A DNA stretch of 64,000 nt from Climacium dendroides (Eukaryota; Streptophyta; Bryopsida; Hypnales; Climaciaceae): the NCBI GenBank assembly GCA_950106755.1, contig OX467089.1, forward strand, positions 26,641,345 through 26,705,344. Direction: 5' to 3'. Below the pieces are notes generated by a model, which was not told where the DNA came from, made no database searches, and saw nothing but the letters and a program-made list of their open reading frames with translations. How positions within the stretch are numbered: the first letter of the stretch is position 1; each line of letters starts with the position of its first letter. The translations under genes and the position numbers were made by a program. Positions 36,397 through 49,200 of the stretch are shown piece by piece.

Positions 36397-37714
36397 TTCT
36401 ATGAAAAAGGTGTAACCCCCTTATCGTGTCTTGTAGAGAATGAAAATGGAGAATGGAGAATGAGACTCAAAATTACAATCCAAATCCTAAAAACTTTGTG
36501 CGTGAAAACTTCTTCATGCCCATTTTTCATCTCTAGAGGCAAAAAAAAACCTTCTCAATCTTTAAAGAATGGGCTCTCTTTAGTTCAAGGAGAGAGTGCC
36601 ACATCTTCATTCTTTAAAGATTGAGAATGGAGAAAAGGTGTGACAATCCCTATTATATGAACATTGTATAGATAAGTTTTGATTTTCAAAATATTTCTTT
36701 AGATGTACCAAAAATTGACATTAGATTTTCATATTTTGATTGTGTACATATTGTGCAATCAATATTTACAATAGGTTTAAGTTAGTGCCATTTTTTGGTC
36801 CAAGTGTACATGTGGCATTGTAGACAATGATGATTACTAATGCATATAGTTACCTTAGTTCATTTCTTCAAGTGAGTCTTGACTTGTAGAGATTCAATTG
36901 CCTAAAGATCCTACAAGTTTGCAAACAATTGATCATTGGATACATAAAATTGCCATTAAAATAAAGAAGCCAATCTTTGTAGGTTCGTTTAACCCCTTAA
37001 GGATGAGGAGAATCTAGATTTCTAAAATTGTTAAGATGTATTATAAAATGAAACTTAGAATAGTAATTTAATGATCACTCTCAAACAATAATTGTAAAAT
37101 ATGATCTATTGATCATTTTCATACAATTAGATCAACTGGTATCCAAATCAATATCTTTTAATAAAATTTAAAGCCAAAAATTGAATGTTCTTTCTAAAAT
37201 TGATTGTAGATTGAATACTTGTGATTTTTACAAGTATTTTTTTCCTTGAAGTTCTAATTATAGTGATTTTAAAAGATTTTATTTTTATTTTTTTATTCAA
37301 TTCATTTTTGAAGGGGCATTTTTTGAACTAAAAATATTACTTTTTGAGGCTAAACCTACTAGTACTTATTGAATAATAGAATATTTTCAAATCAAAGTCT
37401 TCCAAATCTATAATGCATAGATGCTAATCCTTAAACTCTTAAAGAATATTTCACATCTAGTCTTCGTCAAACTTCATTAGATTTCTACACTAATTTATAT
37501 AGAGAGTACATTTCAAAAATTTGATATTTTTCAGATGTAATAATATATGTCTATAATCTAGCCTCATTTATTCTAATTAAAAAATAAATTGAATTTTATA
37601 TGATTTAAAAGAATTCTTTGTAAAAATATATTAATTATAAAAATGCTTTAAATAGTATAAATTTCTTAAGAAAAATGGAAATGATAGTGACAAACATCAT
37701 GGTATAATTTGTGT
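36397..37714. other. AT-rich intergenic stretch with one hairpin
   Basis: A 20-bp stem, TTCTCAATCTTTAAAGAATG, at 36552 pairs with CATTCTTTAAAGATTGAGAA about 60 bp on. Otherwise nothing is recognised. Confidence 0.45.
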
Positions 37715-38032
37715 GGGCAATTTTGTTAAAATGGCAAAATTCGGCTACTTTGGCAGTTTTTACAGTTCAAAGCGGGCAATCTAAAGTATACAAAGGTCCT
37801 AGATGTCTGAAATCTACATAATTTTTAGGTGTGTGAAATCTACACCTGTGATAGATGTTACTTTTATAATTCAGCTCGTGTGGTCTAAAATGTATGTTAG
37901 TCATAGCTTTATTAAATCTATAAAAGTCTAAGATTTTTGAAAACTATACCTATTCTAGATGTCATTTTTACAATTTAGAGTGGGCGGTCTGAAAATGGCA
38001 CATGGAATGCCGCCATTTTAACGAAATTCTCC
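37715..38032. mobile_element. Palindromic MITE, copy 5
   Basis: Ends GGGCAATTTTGTTAAAATGG and CCATTTTAACGAAATTCTCC match copies 3 and 4. Internal CAGTTCAAAGCGGGCAATCT and CAATTTAGAGTGGGCGGTCT blocks are in the same order. Flanking AATTTGTGT and CATTTGTAT agree at 7 of 9 bases, supporting a 9-bp duplication. Confidence 0.8.
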
Positions 38033-38269
38033 ATTTGTATACTCCTTGAGCTCACACCAAGAGAAATTCAATAGAAAAGTTCAAAAGGGTGTATTTTGAG
38101 CTTTCAAGATGCTCTTTCCAACGTGTTATAAAAATTGCAATTTTAATAATTTTGAAAAAAATTAAAATGGAGAAAGAAAAAGATGATCAGAGCTACATTT
38201 TCCTAGTTAAATTTAAAAACATTATTAGATTTAACCTCTAAAGGAGGTGTTCAAATCATCTGTTTGCGT

Positions 38270-38985
38270 ACGTGTGAATTGTTGGCTTAAAGAAATGAAA
38301 ATGCGTTCAATACAGGACAAACTACTATAGAAGACCTTTCCTTTTCTACATTGAGAGATTCTTTGTCATTCATCAACCACAAAATGTCCTCTATGTCATT
38401 TATAGATTAAGAGAAGGGGTTTAACTCCAAAATGCCTTCTATGTCGTTTATGGATTAAGAGAAGGGGTTTAACTTCAAAATGTCTTCTAAGAGAAGGGGT
38501 TTAACCTCAAAATGTCTTCTATGTCGTTTATAGATTAAGAGAAGGGGTTTAATCCCATAAAGATGGGTTGGTCAATGTGAAAATCAATTTTTTTTTGTTA
38601 CTTGTGTGAAGCATTTGTTTAAGAAAACCAAGAAGCACTTGTTGGAGGTCAAACTATTGTACTAGACCTCCCCATTTCATACAAAATTTCGAGGAAGAAC
38701 AATTGCACTTCTATCCTACAAAGAAGGATTCTTTGTCATCCCTCACACACTTAGTGTCTTTGGTGTCATAGGGTCAACCCTGGAGCAATGGATGAATTCA
38801 TTGTTAACCCTAAAAGGACACGCTTTAGAAAAGTATCCCCCAATTGCAATAGTATTGTTTCAATGCTTGAACAATAGAGTTGCAATGGGGGCTTTTTTCC
38901 CGATGTGGGCCATGACCAAGGTAGTGACCAAAATACTCAAAATTATTGGACCAATTACATGCATTCTTTGTTTCATACAATGAAG
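38270..38985. repeat. Dispersed repeat, copies 3 and 4, with a 48-bp tandem array
   Basis: Two copies of the GTAGAAGACC...AAAATGTC repeat are here (about 38300-38430 and 38640-38790). From 38386 to 38560 a ~48-bp unit, containing ATTAAGAGAAGGGGTTTAA and CTTCTATGTCGTTTAT, is repeated four times, one copy shortened. The right-hand block (CCATGACCAAGGTAGTGACC to AATGAAG, 38908-38984) matches 3335-3420. Confidence 0.7.
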
Positions 38986-38990
38986 AAAAT

Positions 38991-39255
38991 GCAGGACATT
39001 AAATCGTGCCAACTAAGGTGGGCCCTGCTGAGGTGGATTTAACCCGGGGAAAACGCAGGAATTTTTTATTTGCCACAAATGATTTTTTTTGCAACTTCTG
39101 AATTCTTATTTGCAATCAGAGACCCCAAATTTGCTAGGTAAGGTCTACAATAGCCCCTAGACAGCTCAAAATAGGGGGATTTTTTTTACTTTTATTCCTA
39201 GAACACAAAGTTTACCTTGCTGGCCCACCTTAGTTGGCATGATTTAACGTCCTGC
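38991..39255. mobile_element. Mutator-like MITE with perfect 9-bp duplication, at the 3' end of a gene
   Basis: About 34 bp at each end are inverted copies: GCAGGACATTAAATCGTGCC at the left, mirrored by GGCATGATTTAACGTCCTGC at the right. The direct repeat GAAGAAAAT flanks it exactly (38982-38990 and 39256-39264). Long inverted ends with 9-bp duplications are typical of Mutator-like elements. The body is non-coding and related to 45955-46210. The right end supplies the last codons and the stop of the minus-strand gene next to it. Confidence 0.92.
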
Positions 39256-42200
39256 GAAGAAAATGAAGGGTCCCAGCCTGCGAGACCGGGGAGCTGATAA
39301 GCAGGGGTATTCAGGGCCATTCCGGTCAAAATAACCACCAGCACGGTTAGCCAATGCACTATACAGTGCTGTTGCAAAGATCATGAGTATCTGTGAACCA
39401 AGCAGTGCCATCAGTTTTATGACATCACTTGAACTGAATTGAATTTGAGAGCCAACCCAAACCTGGATTGCTCTTACGAATCGTTTGGATACTCGTTACT
39501 TGTTGTCTCCCAAGCATTGATCCCGCAACAGTTACTTCCCCGTCTTTGCTTCCTCTAGAGTGAGCACCGTTCGAACCAGAACCTGATAATCGTGCAATGG
39601 TAAAGGCACTAAGGACACTACCTACAACATTCAATACGTTGTGTTTGCTCAACCTACTATTTGGCTCACTAGGAGTCTCATTTTCAACTAGATTAGTGGT
39701 CTCTTTTGAAGTACTTGGTTCATCCACAGGTGAATTTGAATTATTTGAAGACCTTGCACTTTCTACTTCTGATTCCAGACGGGTCATGGGCATGTCAGGA
39801 TCCCCTAAGCATACGGAATCGAGGTAGTTTCGGTCACTCTCATCGTCATCGATGTCTCCTGCCAAGCTCGTGGCAGCTTCTGCACATTTCAATCCAGAAG
39901 GTCAGAGCAATGAACACGTAGTGGACCGGAATGATCAGTGCAACTAATGCGTGTATTTGAATATTACGGATACAACGGCAATGTTGTAACATCTCAGAAC
40001 GAGCGCCAAGACTTGCTTCAAAGCAGAAATTCTCCTGTAATTGAAGAGTGATGATTCTAGATCATTACAAAATACAAATTACTGATGGACAAGTTATTAA
40101 GAAAGCTGAAGCATACCGCTGCAGGACTGTCCATGGCCGCAACTATTTGACGAGAATTCACTCAACACAAGACTCCTATTTGACGATTGGCAGAACGAGT
40201 CAGCCTGCAGAACGAAGATCTTTTTGCAATTCAATACTGAAAGACATTGAAAAATAAAACAGAAACTTTCAGACTCCAAGACTATCATCATAATAATCTA
40301 AACAACAAATTGATGCATAGCTAGGATATCACTTTATGGAGAGGATACGATACATACGGGAGATGCTCAAGAAGAAGAAATAAAAACTTGTCAGTAGCCC
40401 CCCAAAAGGTCATCACAAGACAAAAAAAAGAATGCTGTACCTCTGGATTTCTGGATGCTTCACTCCTGGAAGTTGGTGAGACATCTTCCAAGAGAAACCT
40501 TGAGCTTTCACCCAGAAGAAGTGGATCTTCCGTTCCTCTGAACATCCTAATTCTATTTACGCTGTCAACTTGTCGCTGGAAAGCCATTCCTGCAGCAAAA
40601 AATACAGCTGCCAAGACGTCTGGTCTGTTCGAAATATTATTCGAATATTTTCCTGATTATAACAAGGACAAACTTCTCAAGTTAAGAAAACCCAGTATAA
40701 TAATGTTAGTAAAATGCTAGCCAAATGACTAGATTCCATACAAGCAATAAGTGACAACAATGACAACTCGGCGCTGCTATGTCTAGTAACTGTCCTCAGC
40801 TTCTAACGACGCTCAGGCCACTATCATGACTTGAAGCACATAACCAACACACCACGTGCATAATTCTCCAAGCTCTGAGCTTCTAAATATCTGTGCAACT
40901 TCGAATTTAGTTCAGTGAGGTCACCTTCCATTTCCTTCAGCATTTCAATCTGTTCAGCAGAAAAAGGTAGTGTCAGACGTTAAAATTGAATAGCACCACG
41001 ACGACAGTTGAGGGTGACGAGAAGTAATATATTCTTAAGCAGAGAAATATTATCAGCAAAGATTCACTAGACATCCATCTGCCTCACCTGTCTATCAATT
41101 TTATCAAGGTATACATTTGCTGGTGCAACCTGCAAGAATATACCAGACCACAAACCATTAAGCAATGGAAATGCCTCGAGAAGTCAATGTTGTGATAGAT
41201 ATTAAATCTCATCACTGCTCTCCCTGAAGAGTTCATCTAATTGGTAGAAGAAACCATATCCAATAACATCTGCATCACATTATACGAAGCTCAAGTCACA
41301 GGTAGCATTTTATCCATTTTTATCCACCATTCTCAGCTGTCAGTTCCTACACCCCAAGGAGATTTTAGAAGCAAAGTCGGAAACTTCCTCATAATTGTAG
41401 AAGAATACTGGTAACCACCTGTTTAAGAACGCTATCGAGTAGAATTGATGGAGCTTCATGGCTTTTTTCAGTATCCAGCAGATCTGATGGGTACCAAAGG
41501 TCATCTAAGGAAGGCCTCAACTTACTGCACCACAATTGAAATGCATTCAGAACCAGACAAACCTTTTTCTAGTTCAATGAAATTCGAAGAGTAAGTAAGA
41601 CCTCTGACAGAAATATTACTTCAGAAAGCACTCCAAGCAGCCTTTCAGAAAACCATACGCGAACATTGACTAAATAAAAGTAAATACCTAAATTTGCCTG
41701 CAAAAAATGTCCACAAGTTCGAATATCATTGTTCTCAACAGAGGAACTTGAGGGATTAACATGCTAATTTACCTTATATCTTCTAAGCGCATAAATTCTT
41801 GGTGTGAATCAACATGATCCAAAAACGCAGTCTTCTTTGTTGAACAAGCACATAAGACTGACATCTGAAATAATCAGAAAATATGCGATTTAAAAAATAC
41901 GAAATCATGTATCCCGACTGTGACTGTACAGTCTCCATAAAGATATTCAAATGTTACTAATCCCCAAGCCTATTTTACAATCCAATAAGGATTCTGGAAG
42001 AACTAGAAACTAAGTGCATTTCTTCGTTTCTCATTATCATTACGAGAAAATGATAACCAAAAATCGATGGATTTCAAATAGATCAATTAGACTTTGAGAG
42101 CTCGTACCTCCAACTTAGCTGTTCTCTGAACATGAGATGATCCACTTGAAAACAAAGGGTATTCAAGATTGATTTCAACATCGACGTCCTCAAAGAACTG

Positions 42201-43889
42201 AAGAACCATGAAAATGAATTAAGGTAAAAGCGAAGGAACAATCAGTCAGATAGGCCACTCTAGCTTCACATATAAGTTTTATAAAATTCTTGCACTCTAA
42301 ACGAAAAGAGGGATAAATCAAACGTGACCAAAATGGCCCACTGGATAAACTCTGCGGACAACAGCAATCACACTTACGATTAAGCATTAAAAAAAGATAA
42401 TCCAACATGCGCAGCAACCTAAACAGAAATTTGTATCAAAACCGGTCACTTCTACGACAAATGAACTAAAAGGACTCACCTCCTTAAGATCCACAGTAAT
42501 ATGACCAGATAAGCCAGCACTCCAGTTCTGTGCAGGAAATGATGAAAATATGAGCATTCAAATGAACTTCTAGCAGGGATCGCCATTAAGAAGCAGAAAA
42601 TCGGATAGCTCATCAAACGAAAAATTTGGTTTACTTCGTAAATGTACCTGGTCTGAAGCAGGTCCGATACAATCACCACCATCCCATGCACAGGCCAGAA
42701 ATAAAACAAATTATTTTATCATTTTATTGTTGAAACCAGGACTGCATTCTCTTTACAACATTTTGATCAAGATATTAAACAGAAAACAAAATTTCCCAAA
42801 ATTTCCAGTGTTCGCAATCGTGAAATGCTTATCTACTTAATTGTGTCACTCGTTTATTGAGCACCCACTGGCTCCAACCAAGCTCCAAGAACGCAAAATG
42901 GATACAACATCATATCACTTAACAATAATACGCAATACATGGTCGCTGGTAAAATCTCTCAACGACAGGATAGAGGTCGAACATACCTATATATACGTGA
43001 AGCTTGTCTGGTATACCAAACGCAATCTGGCACGAGAGTTGATGATTGATAATACATTCGTCGCCAATTACTTCAAATTCTCCAATATTCTGCTGCTCAG
43101 TTCCGTGTAAGAGAGTAATCTTCAGACAGTAACTGTGAGGAATACTTGAACTGCTCACTACAGATTCCGGTGATTCCCTACGGATCGGAAGACGTATTCC
43201 GGTCACTCTTAGGAACTTGATACAAAAGTCGTATAGATGATCTTTATGAGCCGAAGATATTCGTGAACCTATTCTCGTTGCCATTCTCACAGGTCATTGT
43301 CCTACTTGAGTGTCAGCGTGAAAAAAGCCCAGGTCGATACTGCAAGCATCAGATTTAAGTCACAGTGACTTCAAATCGTGGCCTTATCCGAACTAGAAAT
43401 TCACTTCAAGTGCCTGCCATTTCAGAGAAAAGCGATCGAAAAATGAGTAACATACAGAGCAAAGCAGATGAGGGGCATAGCGAGAAATACGTCAGACATT
43501 TCCTAAAAGAAAAATAAATTCAGACAAGCCTTTGCTGGACATGGAAACTATAACTGACCAAATTGCAAAGTTTCCGTCATATCTCTAGAGGTTTCTCAAG
43601 TACTTTCTGTCTAAGCTCTTCAAACTTCCCACGCATAATCTCCCCATGTTTCTAAATTAGATCAACAAACTTGCCCCTCACCTTGAAGGTAGGTTCATAA
43701 CCATCTGGATCTATCGTCACCTTAGCAATTCTGCACGATTTCAGCGAATTTTCCATACATCGCCATATTTCCCTGTTTGGGAATCGAAATCGAAAACAGT
43801 ACTTGCAAAGGGAAGTAACCAATGTAAAACTACCTAAACATCAAACGTGGGACTTCTATAAATTCGTCAGCCTTGTCTGATGCAATCAC
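39244..43889 (-). CDS. Multi-exon membrane-associated protein, family not recognised (5' end open)
   Basis: Fifteen exons join without a frame break into 598 residues. On the minus strand they are 43889-43834, 43730-43682, 43502-43456, 43285-42987, 42688-42648, 42527-42480, 42197-42108, 41864-41773, 41524-41419, 41129-41088, 40949-40853, 40619-40441, 40204-40117, 39879-39536 and 39462-39244. Donors are all GT. Acceptors are AG except the fifth exon, which follows TG. In protein order: DVFLAMPLICFALMA is a short hydrophobic stretch; residues ~75-270 look beta-rich (HSYCLKITLLHG, AWDGGDCIGPASDQ, HITVDLKEFFEDVDVEINLE); VYLDKIDRQIEMLKEMEGDL to LEAQ is a likely coiled coil; DVLAAVFFAAGMAF is hydrophobic. 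An acidic, Ser-rich disordered stretch follows, then VIKLMALLGSQILMIFATAL, a likely membrane span. The last residues AGR and the stop come from the MITE. The first exon(s) upstream of 43889 are not found. Function unknown; pseudogene status is possible but not required. Confidence 0.78.
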
Positions 43890-45800
43890 CTGCAATCTAT
43901 TTAACACGCTGCTCTGGTATGCAAGCATCACCAAGTATCGTCTTAAACCAAATCGTCAACAGGAGTGGGTACTCAGCGAAAACCGTGGTACACTAGGGGC
44001 TACGGTAGCGACGTCAGTGTCGAATGTAGAATGCAGCGTACAGTAATCCAAACAGATTAGGGTTTTTCTGGATACACATATCACAACAATCCAAATTCTT
44101 AACACAAGAACTTCTCTGCCAAAGGCAAACAGACGCAACCGAGGTTTCCAGCTTCTAAATAACTCATCGACCGCATGAGCTTTCTTCGACAGGAGAATAA
44201 CTCCAGAAACAGAGCATCCCTCCGCCCACACGCTAAACGGCACCGATCGTCGCGAATTTGTTGCTCCGGACAAGAGAAAGCGCGGACCCAAACTTACTGC
44301 ACGATTTCCGTGTCTACAACTCTCTACATCTGTTACAGAGGTTCGACTCTGATAATCGACGAGAATCAGATCCGAGAGGTCATAAAAGTGACTACTTTTT
44401 ATCATAAATATTACAGATGCGCTTCTCATGTCGGCAAGATTCGATTGAATGGCAAGACCCAAACTCGGTTTGCAAAAGTAATCCTGTTGTCACAAGTTCT
44501 TTGTGCCAGTTTTCCGACACACAGTCTCAACTGAATGATCATCAAAATGAATCCAGAACGCACCTCCGATTGATATTTTGGCGATTATTCATTTGAATTG
44601 TCATCTTCGCACTCTATCGTCAATTAGAATTCCTATCGATAAGAAGTAAAGAAGAAGCCCAAGAAAATCCCTAAAAAATCTCCGTTACCTCAAGAGTGTC
44701 AAGTGCACACGACATCTACATCACGACCGTCATGATGGCAAAGCACAAGTCACAGTAAATAATCCTTCTGAGTTCTTTTTGTCTCCACCCAAAACATCAG
44801 GTTCACAACTACTTGCAACATGTCACAGCCTCTACATCGCTGAATTTTGTGCAATAAATGAAAAACGAAGTTACACATCATCCTGGATAGGAGCCCAATC
44901 ATTAAAATCCTGGCACTTGCATGAAAGAACTTCAGTCTTACACACCAGAATCATCAAAATGGCCATTATAGTCCTTAATAGTAACACGCGTCCTGAGGAT
45001 TGCATACTTCAAACACAATCCCTAACCCCAGAAACCACCTCCACAGTAGTACAAATACCGCCCGGGACTCAGACCTAACAACGCATTAGTTCAACAACGC
45101 GTCAACGTGAGCCTTTCCTTGCCACATTTACTAGTTACAAACTCGATAGAGCCCATTTTCCACTCCTGACCTCCCTAACGATCTTCACAAATTCACAAAC
45201 TCAAACCTAACGACGAATTGATTCAAGAACACGGTCGAAGTCCCCTTTCCTCACCACAATTAGAAGTTACTATCTCACTGAAATCCTCTCGTGAAATCCT
45301 TCACAATCTTCACAAAAAATTTGAGAATTCAGGGAAATTCACAGACAACGTCCCCGATAGACATCGCAAGAACCGCACCATCAAAACTTCCAGGAAGAAA
45401 ATTACGCACTCGAACAAATAGCAAAGAACGCCTTCCTCAGCAGTCGAATCTACTGACCTTTGTGCTCCGTTCGCAGTCGTTCCTGAACAGAAAAGGAAGT
45501 CAAAACGCTCGCTGAAAGGAGCACTTCCGGCGCAGCAACACGGGAGCGCAATTCGTCCGGTCCTCGCTGAAAAGAAATCAATCGCAATTCACGCAAGACA
45601 GCGCTGAAAGTTGTGCCGAAGCTGGCGGGGTCCAAGCTCGTCGCGTGAAAAGGAAGAGGCAACTAGGCGCAGGTAATGCGAAGGTTCCAATGCCAAGAGG
45701 AGGCTGAGGGCCGTGAGATTGCGCGCGGCGAATGACGTGGCGAGAGTGAGACGGCGGGGATGGGTAAGCATATATTATGGTGCTAGTTGTAGGCTATGGC
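43890..45800 (-). promoter_or_regulatory. Probable 5' region (leader, first exons, promoter) of the multi-exon gene
   Basis: GC content rises towards 45.4-45.8 kb, with many CG dinucleotides and pyrimidine-rich minus-strand text, as in plant promoters and leaders. A telo-box-like AAACCCTAAT reads on the minus strand near 44052-44061. A weak TATA-like TAATATATG lies near 45772 on the minus strand. The missing first coding exon(s) should be here, but no ATG-to-GT segment in the needed phase could be singled out. The 168-codon open frame at 43956-44462 has no recognisable motif. Confidence 0.4.
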
Positions 45801-45954
45801 TGTAGGCTAAGGTTTGATTATGACCAGGCTTGGTAGTTCACGACCGTCAGATGGGGTATCGATTGAGCGGTGCGGATCAGTTTGGGATTTGGGTAGAGGG
45901 ACTGGGGGCTGCGGTCTCTGAACTTTGGCCCAGTCGTCATCGTTGTGCTGCGGT

Positions 45955-46212
45955 CCTATCTCGGGCCGGGGTAAATTGACCCCCTCGCTCGTCCCCGAGA
46001 TAAAACGCTGAAACTTTTTCTCTGCCACACATGATAAAATTTTGCAAATTTTGAATTCATATTTGCAACCAATGGCCCCAAATTTTTGAGGAGAGGAGTA
46101 GTTGTCAAATTAATCAAGCACAAAATAGGGGGTCTTTTTCTTTTTACATGCACCTCTAAAATGACTTTGGGGGACAAGCAATAGGCATTACAAAAAAAAT
46201 GAATTCTGCAGA
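45955..46212. mobile_element. Relative of the 38991 Mutator-like MITE (degraded)
   Basis: The interior matches the 38991-39255 element: GCCACACATGAT against GCCACAAATGAT, GAATTCATATTTGCAACCA against GAATTCTTATTTGCAATCA, CCCCAAATTT, and CAAAATAGGGGG. The termini are not clean (CTGC-type ends only), and no 9-bp duplication is visible. Confidence 0.55.
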
Positions 46213-49200
46213 AGGCCATGAATTTGCGTGGTAGTAGTGCAATTATAGGAAAAAAATATTATAAATAAATAATTGGTAATCTATCACGTTAAATTGGCAA
46301 TTTCAATTTTTTTCAATTTTTTTCAATTTTTTTGTATTTATTTTTTTTAATTTCTAATTTTTCTCGTATTTGTACTATGGCTAAAAGTCAAACAACCTTT
46401 TGCAAGGTTCAGATTTTTCCTAATGCTAGTGAAATTTTAGATAGTTTCTCATTGACATGTGATATCAAGATTATCACCTATTCCCAACCACTTAAGCAAT
46501 TTATCTGCAACACATGGAAAGTTGAAAAAAAAGTTTCTCCTTGTAGAGAAATATAGTTGAGATGTATTCTCCATTTTTCTAAACCTTCATTCTCGAAAAA
46601 AAATTACCAAGAATTTAAAAAGTGAAGATTTTGTTTGTCTTGAAATTGTCATATAGGTTATTCTATTTGTAACCAACGCGTGGTTGCAAAATCAAGAGTG
46701 TTTGATTCCCACAATTGATAATTGTGAAAAATAAGTATACTTTCAATCTACACCTTAGATTGTACTACTTCATACCAATTTCCAATCCTACTCACTACTA
46801 GCTGTAACCTAATAAGTAAGTAGGGTTCTATTCCCGACCATTATGTGTTAGAATTGATCAATGATTCATGTCAAATTGATTAGTAATGGACCATTCTATG
46901 ATGCGAGGATGGGGGCTAGTTAGAAATGATTGATCTCCTTTAGGAGCTTCAGTTCTATGCAATAAAGAATGTATCATTTGGACACAATATACAAAGTTAT
47001 AAAGGGTCAATAAAATTGATAGATGTTCTAGATCCAAGAATGGATACATATTGATTGTGGAGATGTACACAACTTGATCATCTCATAAAGTGACACTTTA
47101 AGGCATGGTGTGATTTGGGGGAACCTACCATATAGCAAGGACATGGCTAATTCCAAAAAAATTATTTTGAAAAATGCAAAAATTCATTATTTGAACTTTG
47201 TGTAAACTTGATGATTAAATTTGGAGTTCCAAAGAAGAACAACTTTGTTGCTTACAAGAGGGACTAACATAAATGATAAGACCATTTGTTCAAGATCCTA
47301 AATCCAAGTCCATAGGACTTATAGAAGTCATTTTTTAGAATTGCATAAACTATTAAAAAAATTATTAAAAAATGATAATTTTTTATCAATCAAAGTGTTC
47401 TTCTTTTGTATATATGTAGGGATTATAGAATTTAATTTTGTGATATACAATTAGTTGGAGTGTTTTTTTAATCTAAACTTTGGAGAATATTTAATTTTTA
47501 GTGATTAAGAATTTTTTATCATACTTTTATAGTACTATCAAATGTGACAAAATCAATAAGTGTGTCTTGTAATCATGCTATAATTCTAAAGTCATTTAAA
47601 TATAAACCTAATAATTAAACTCTATAAAAAAATTAATTTTAATTTTAATATTTTCTCACAAAAAAATAATTGTAAAATAAATGGACGAAAGTGAGGTTTT
47701 GGTAATTACTTCAACAACAAAAATGGTATTAATATGAATAGAAATTAGAAACCCACCAAAAAAGTTATATGAGTTGGCACTATATAATATGCATACCAAA
47801 TTGTTATAGATAATGGTATCAACTATTGATTACTCTTAAAGGACCTTGCAAGGCCAACAAGCTTTCTAAAAGTCAAACCTTAATTTTCCATAGTTCTTCA
47901 TTTAAAATGTTTTAAAGCTTAATTAAGAGAATATCTCTCTAATAACCTATTTTTTATTCCATTTTTTTCCAATTGATAAAAATTACAAATTTTTGAGACA
48001 CTTTGAAGGTAACATCTAGAAAGCTTAAATTGCACCACTTTTGAACTTTTTTCTACCAAATTTTTCTTGATGTGAGTTCAAAAAGTATATCAATTACACC
48101 ATAATGTTTGTCACTATGATCTCCATTTTTGTTCAAACCTAAAGGAATCTAATGAATCAAACTAATTTTTTGAAAAATAAATAAATTTCTCTTAATCAAA
48201 TAAGATGTATTTAAAATTGAATTCAATCTTACTTTGCCCATTGAGTTGTTCATGAAAAAAAAAAAAAGCAATCATTACTAAATCATTATGAGCATTTATT
48301 TATCCACCCTTGATAATTAAGCAAACACAATAAAGTTCTAGTTTTTGCATGGTTTTTTATTCTAAGTGGGTGTTTGTGTGCAGTCAATTGTACCTTCCAA
48401 GCAATTGATCTTTTCTAATGACCTAAACTTTCCAAAGAACCAACAAAAACTACCCTAAATGCTAGAAGTAATCCAAATAGTTGAACTAACTAAGGCCGTA
48501 GTGGTTTTTGGGTAAAATGTTTACAATATGTATTCAACCATCTTAAGTCCAAGATTAGATGGTGCCATTTTTAAAAACATAATACTCATGGAATTTAGAC
48601 ATTTCTATAAAGAGTTATGGTTGGATGAAGTTTAGCCTTAGGAATGACCAATTAAACTTCATCCATTTTTTTTAATACACTCCTAATTTCAATTGACATT
48701 GAAATTTTGTATTTAACCTTAGGTGAACAATTTCTCACTAAGTTTCAAGTTTGGACCCGGCTAAATAATTTTCAACTAACTTCATCCATTTTTTCATTTA
48801 AATTGAATCTTTTATTATCTTTCGAGGTTTAGAGTATTTTTCTACGTTTGAACTAGTTTTAGACTTCCTTAAGTTCTTTCTATCCAAATCTAAACCTACA
48901 TTCTTCCTTAATAAAGTTCAAGTTGGATTAATTTGCTACTTCCTTGTTACTAAAGGTGCTCAATAACTTCAAGTTAGTTACTATTATTAAATGTTTTATA
49001 CTTGTTTATGAAAGATTTCAATTTTAACTATTCAAAATTCTAAAGTACTTCAAGTTGAACTATCCTAGTGAAAGTTATTGATGGATGAAGTTTGACTGCT
49101 AATCAATACTTCAAACTTCATCCACTATTTACTTTTAATCTACAATTCAAAACTAATTCAAAAATTCACTTTTAAAGTCTAATTTATTTTTACTTTCTAA

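Noticed and set aside
39425..39535. Read-through coding between GDGEV and SNSIQFK in the large exon
   Set aside because: It ends in a stop within a few codons; a 73-bp GT-AG intron (39463-39535) instead joins KDGE to VWVGSQ in frame and opens the C-terminal exon.
40388..40720. 110-codon plus-strand frame
   Set aside because: Antisense to the exon encoding LAAVFFAAGMAFQRQ, which fits the spliced gene.
43291..43330. Alternative third acceptor giving IDLGFFHADTQVGQ
   Set aside because: Using the CAG at 43340 leads to an in-frame TGA; the GAG acceptor before 43285 keeps the frame.
43956..44462. 168-codon minus-strand frame, the longest in the window
   Set aside because: No family motif, no splice link in the phase needed by the first mapped exon, and it lies in leader/promoter-like sequence; treated as chance.
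44779..45078. 99-codon plus-strand frame
   Set aside because: Lies antisense within the presumed promoter/leader of the multi-exon gene, with no recognisable domain.
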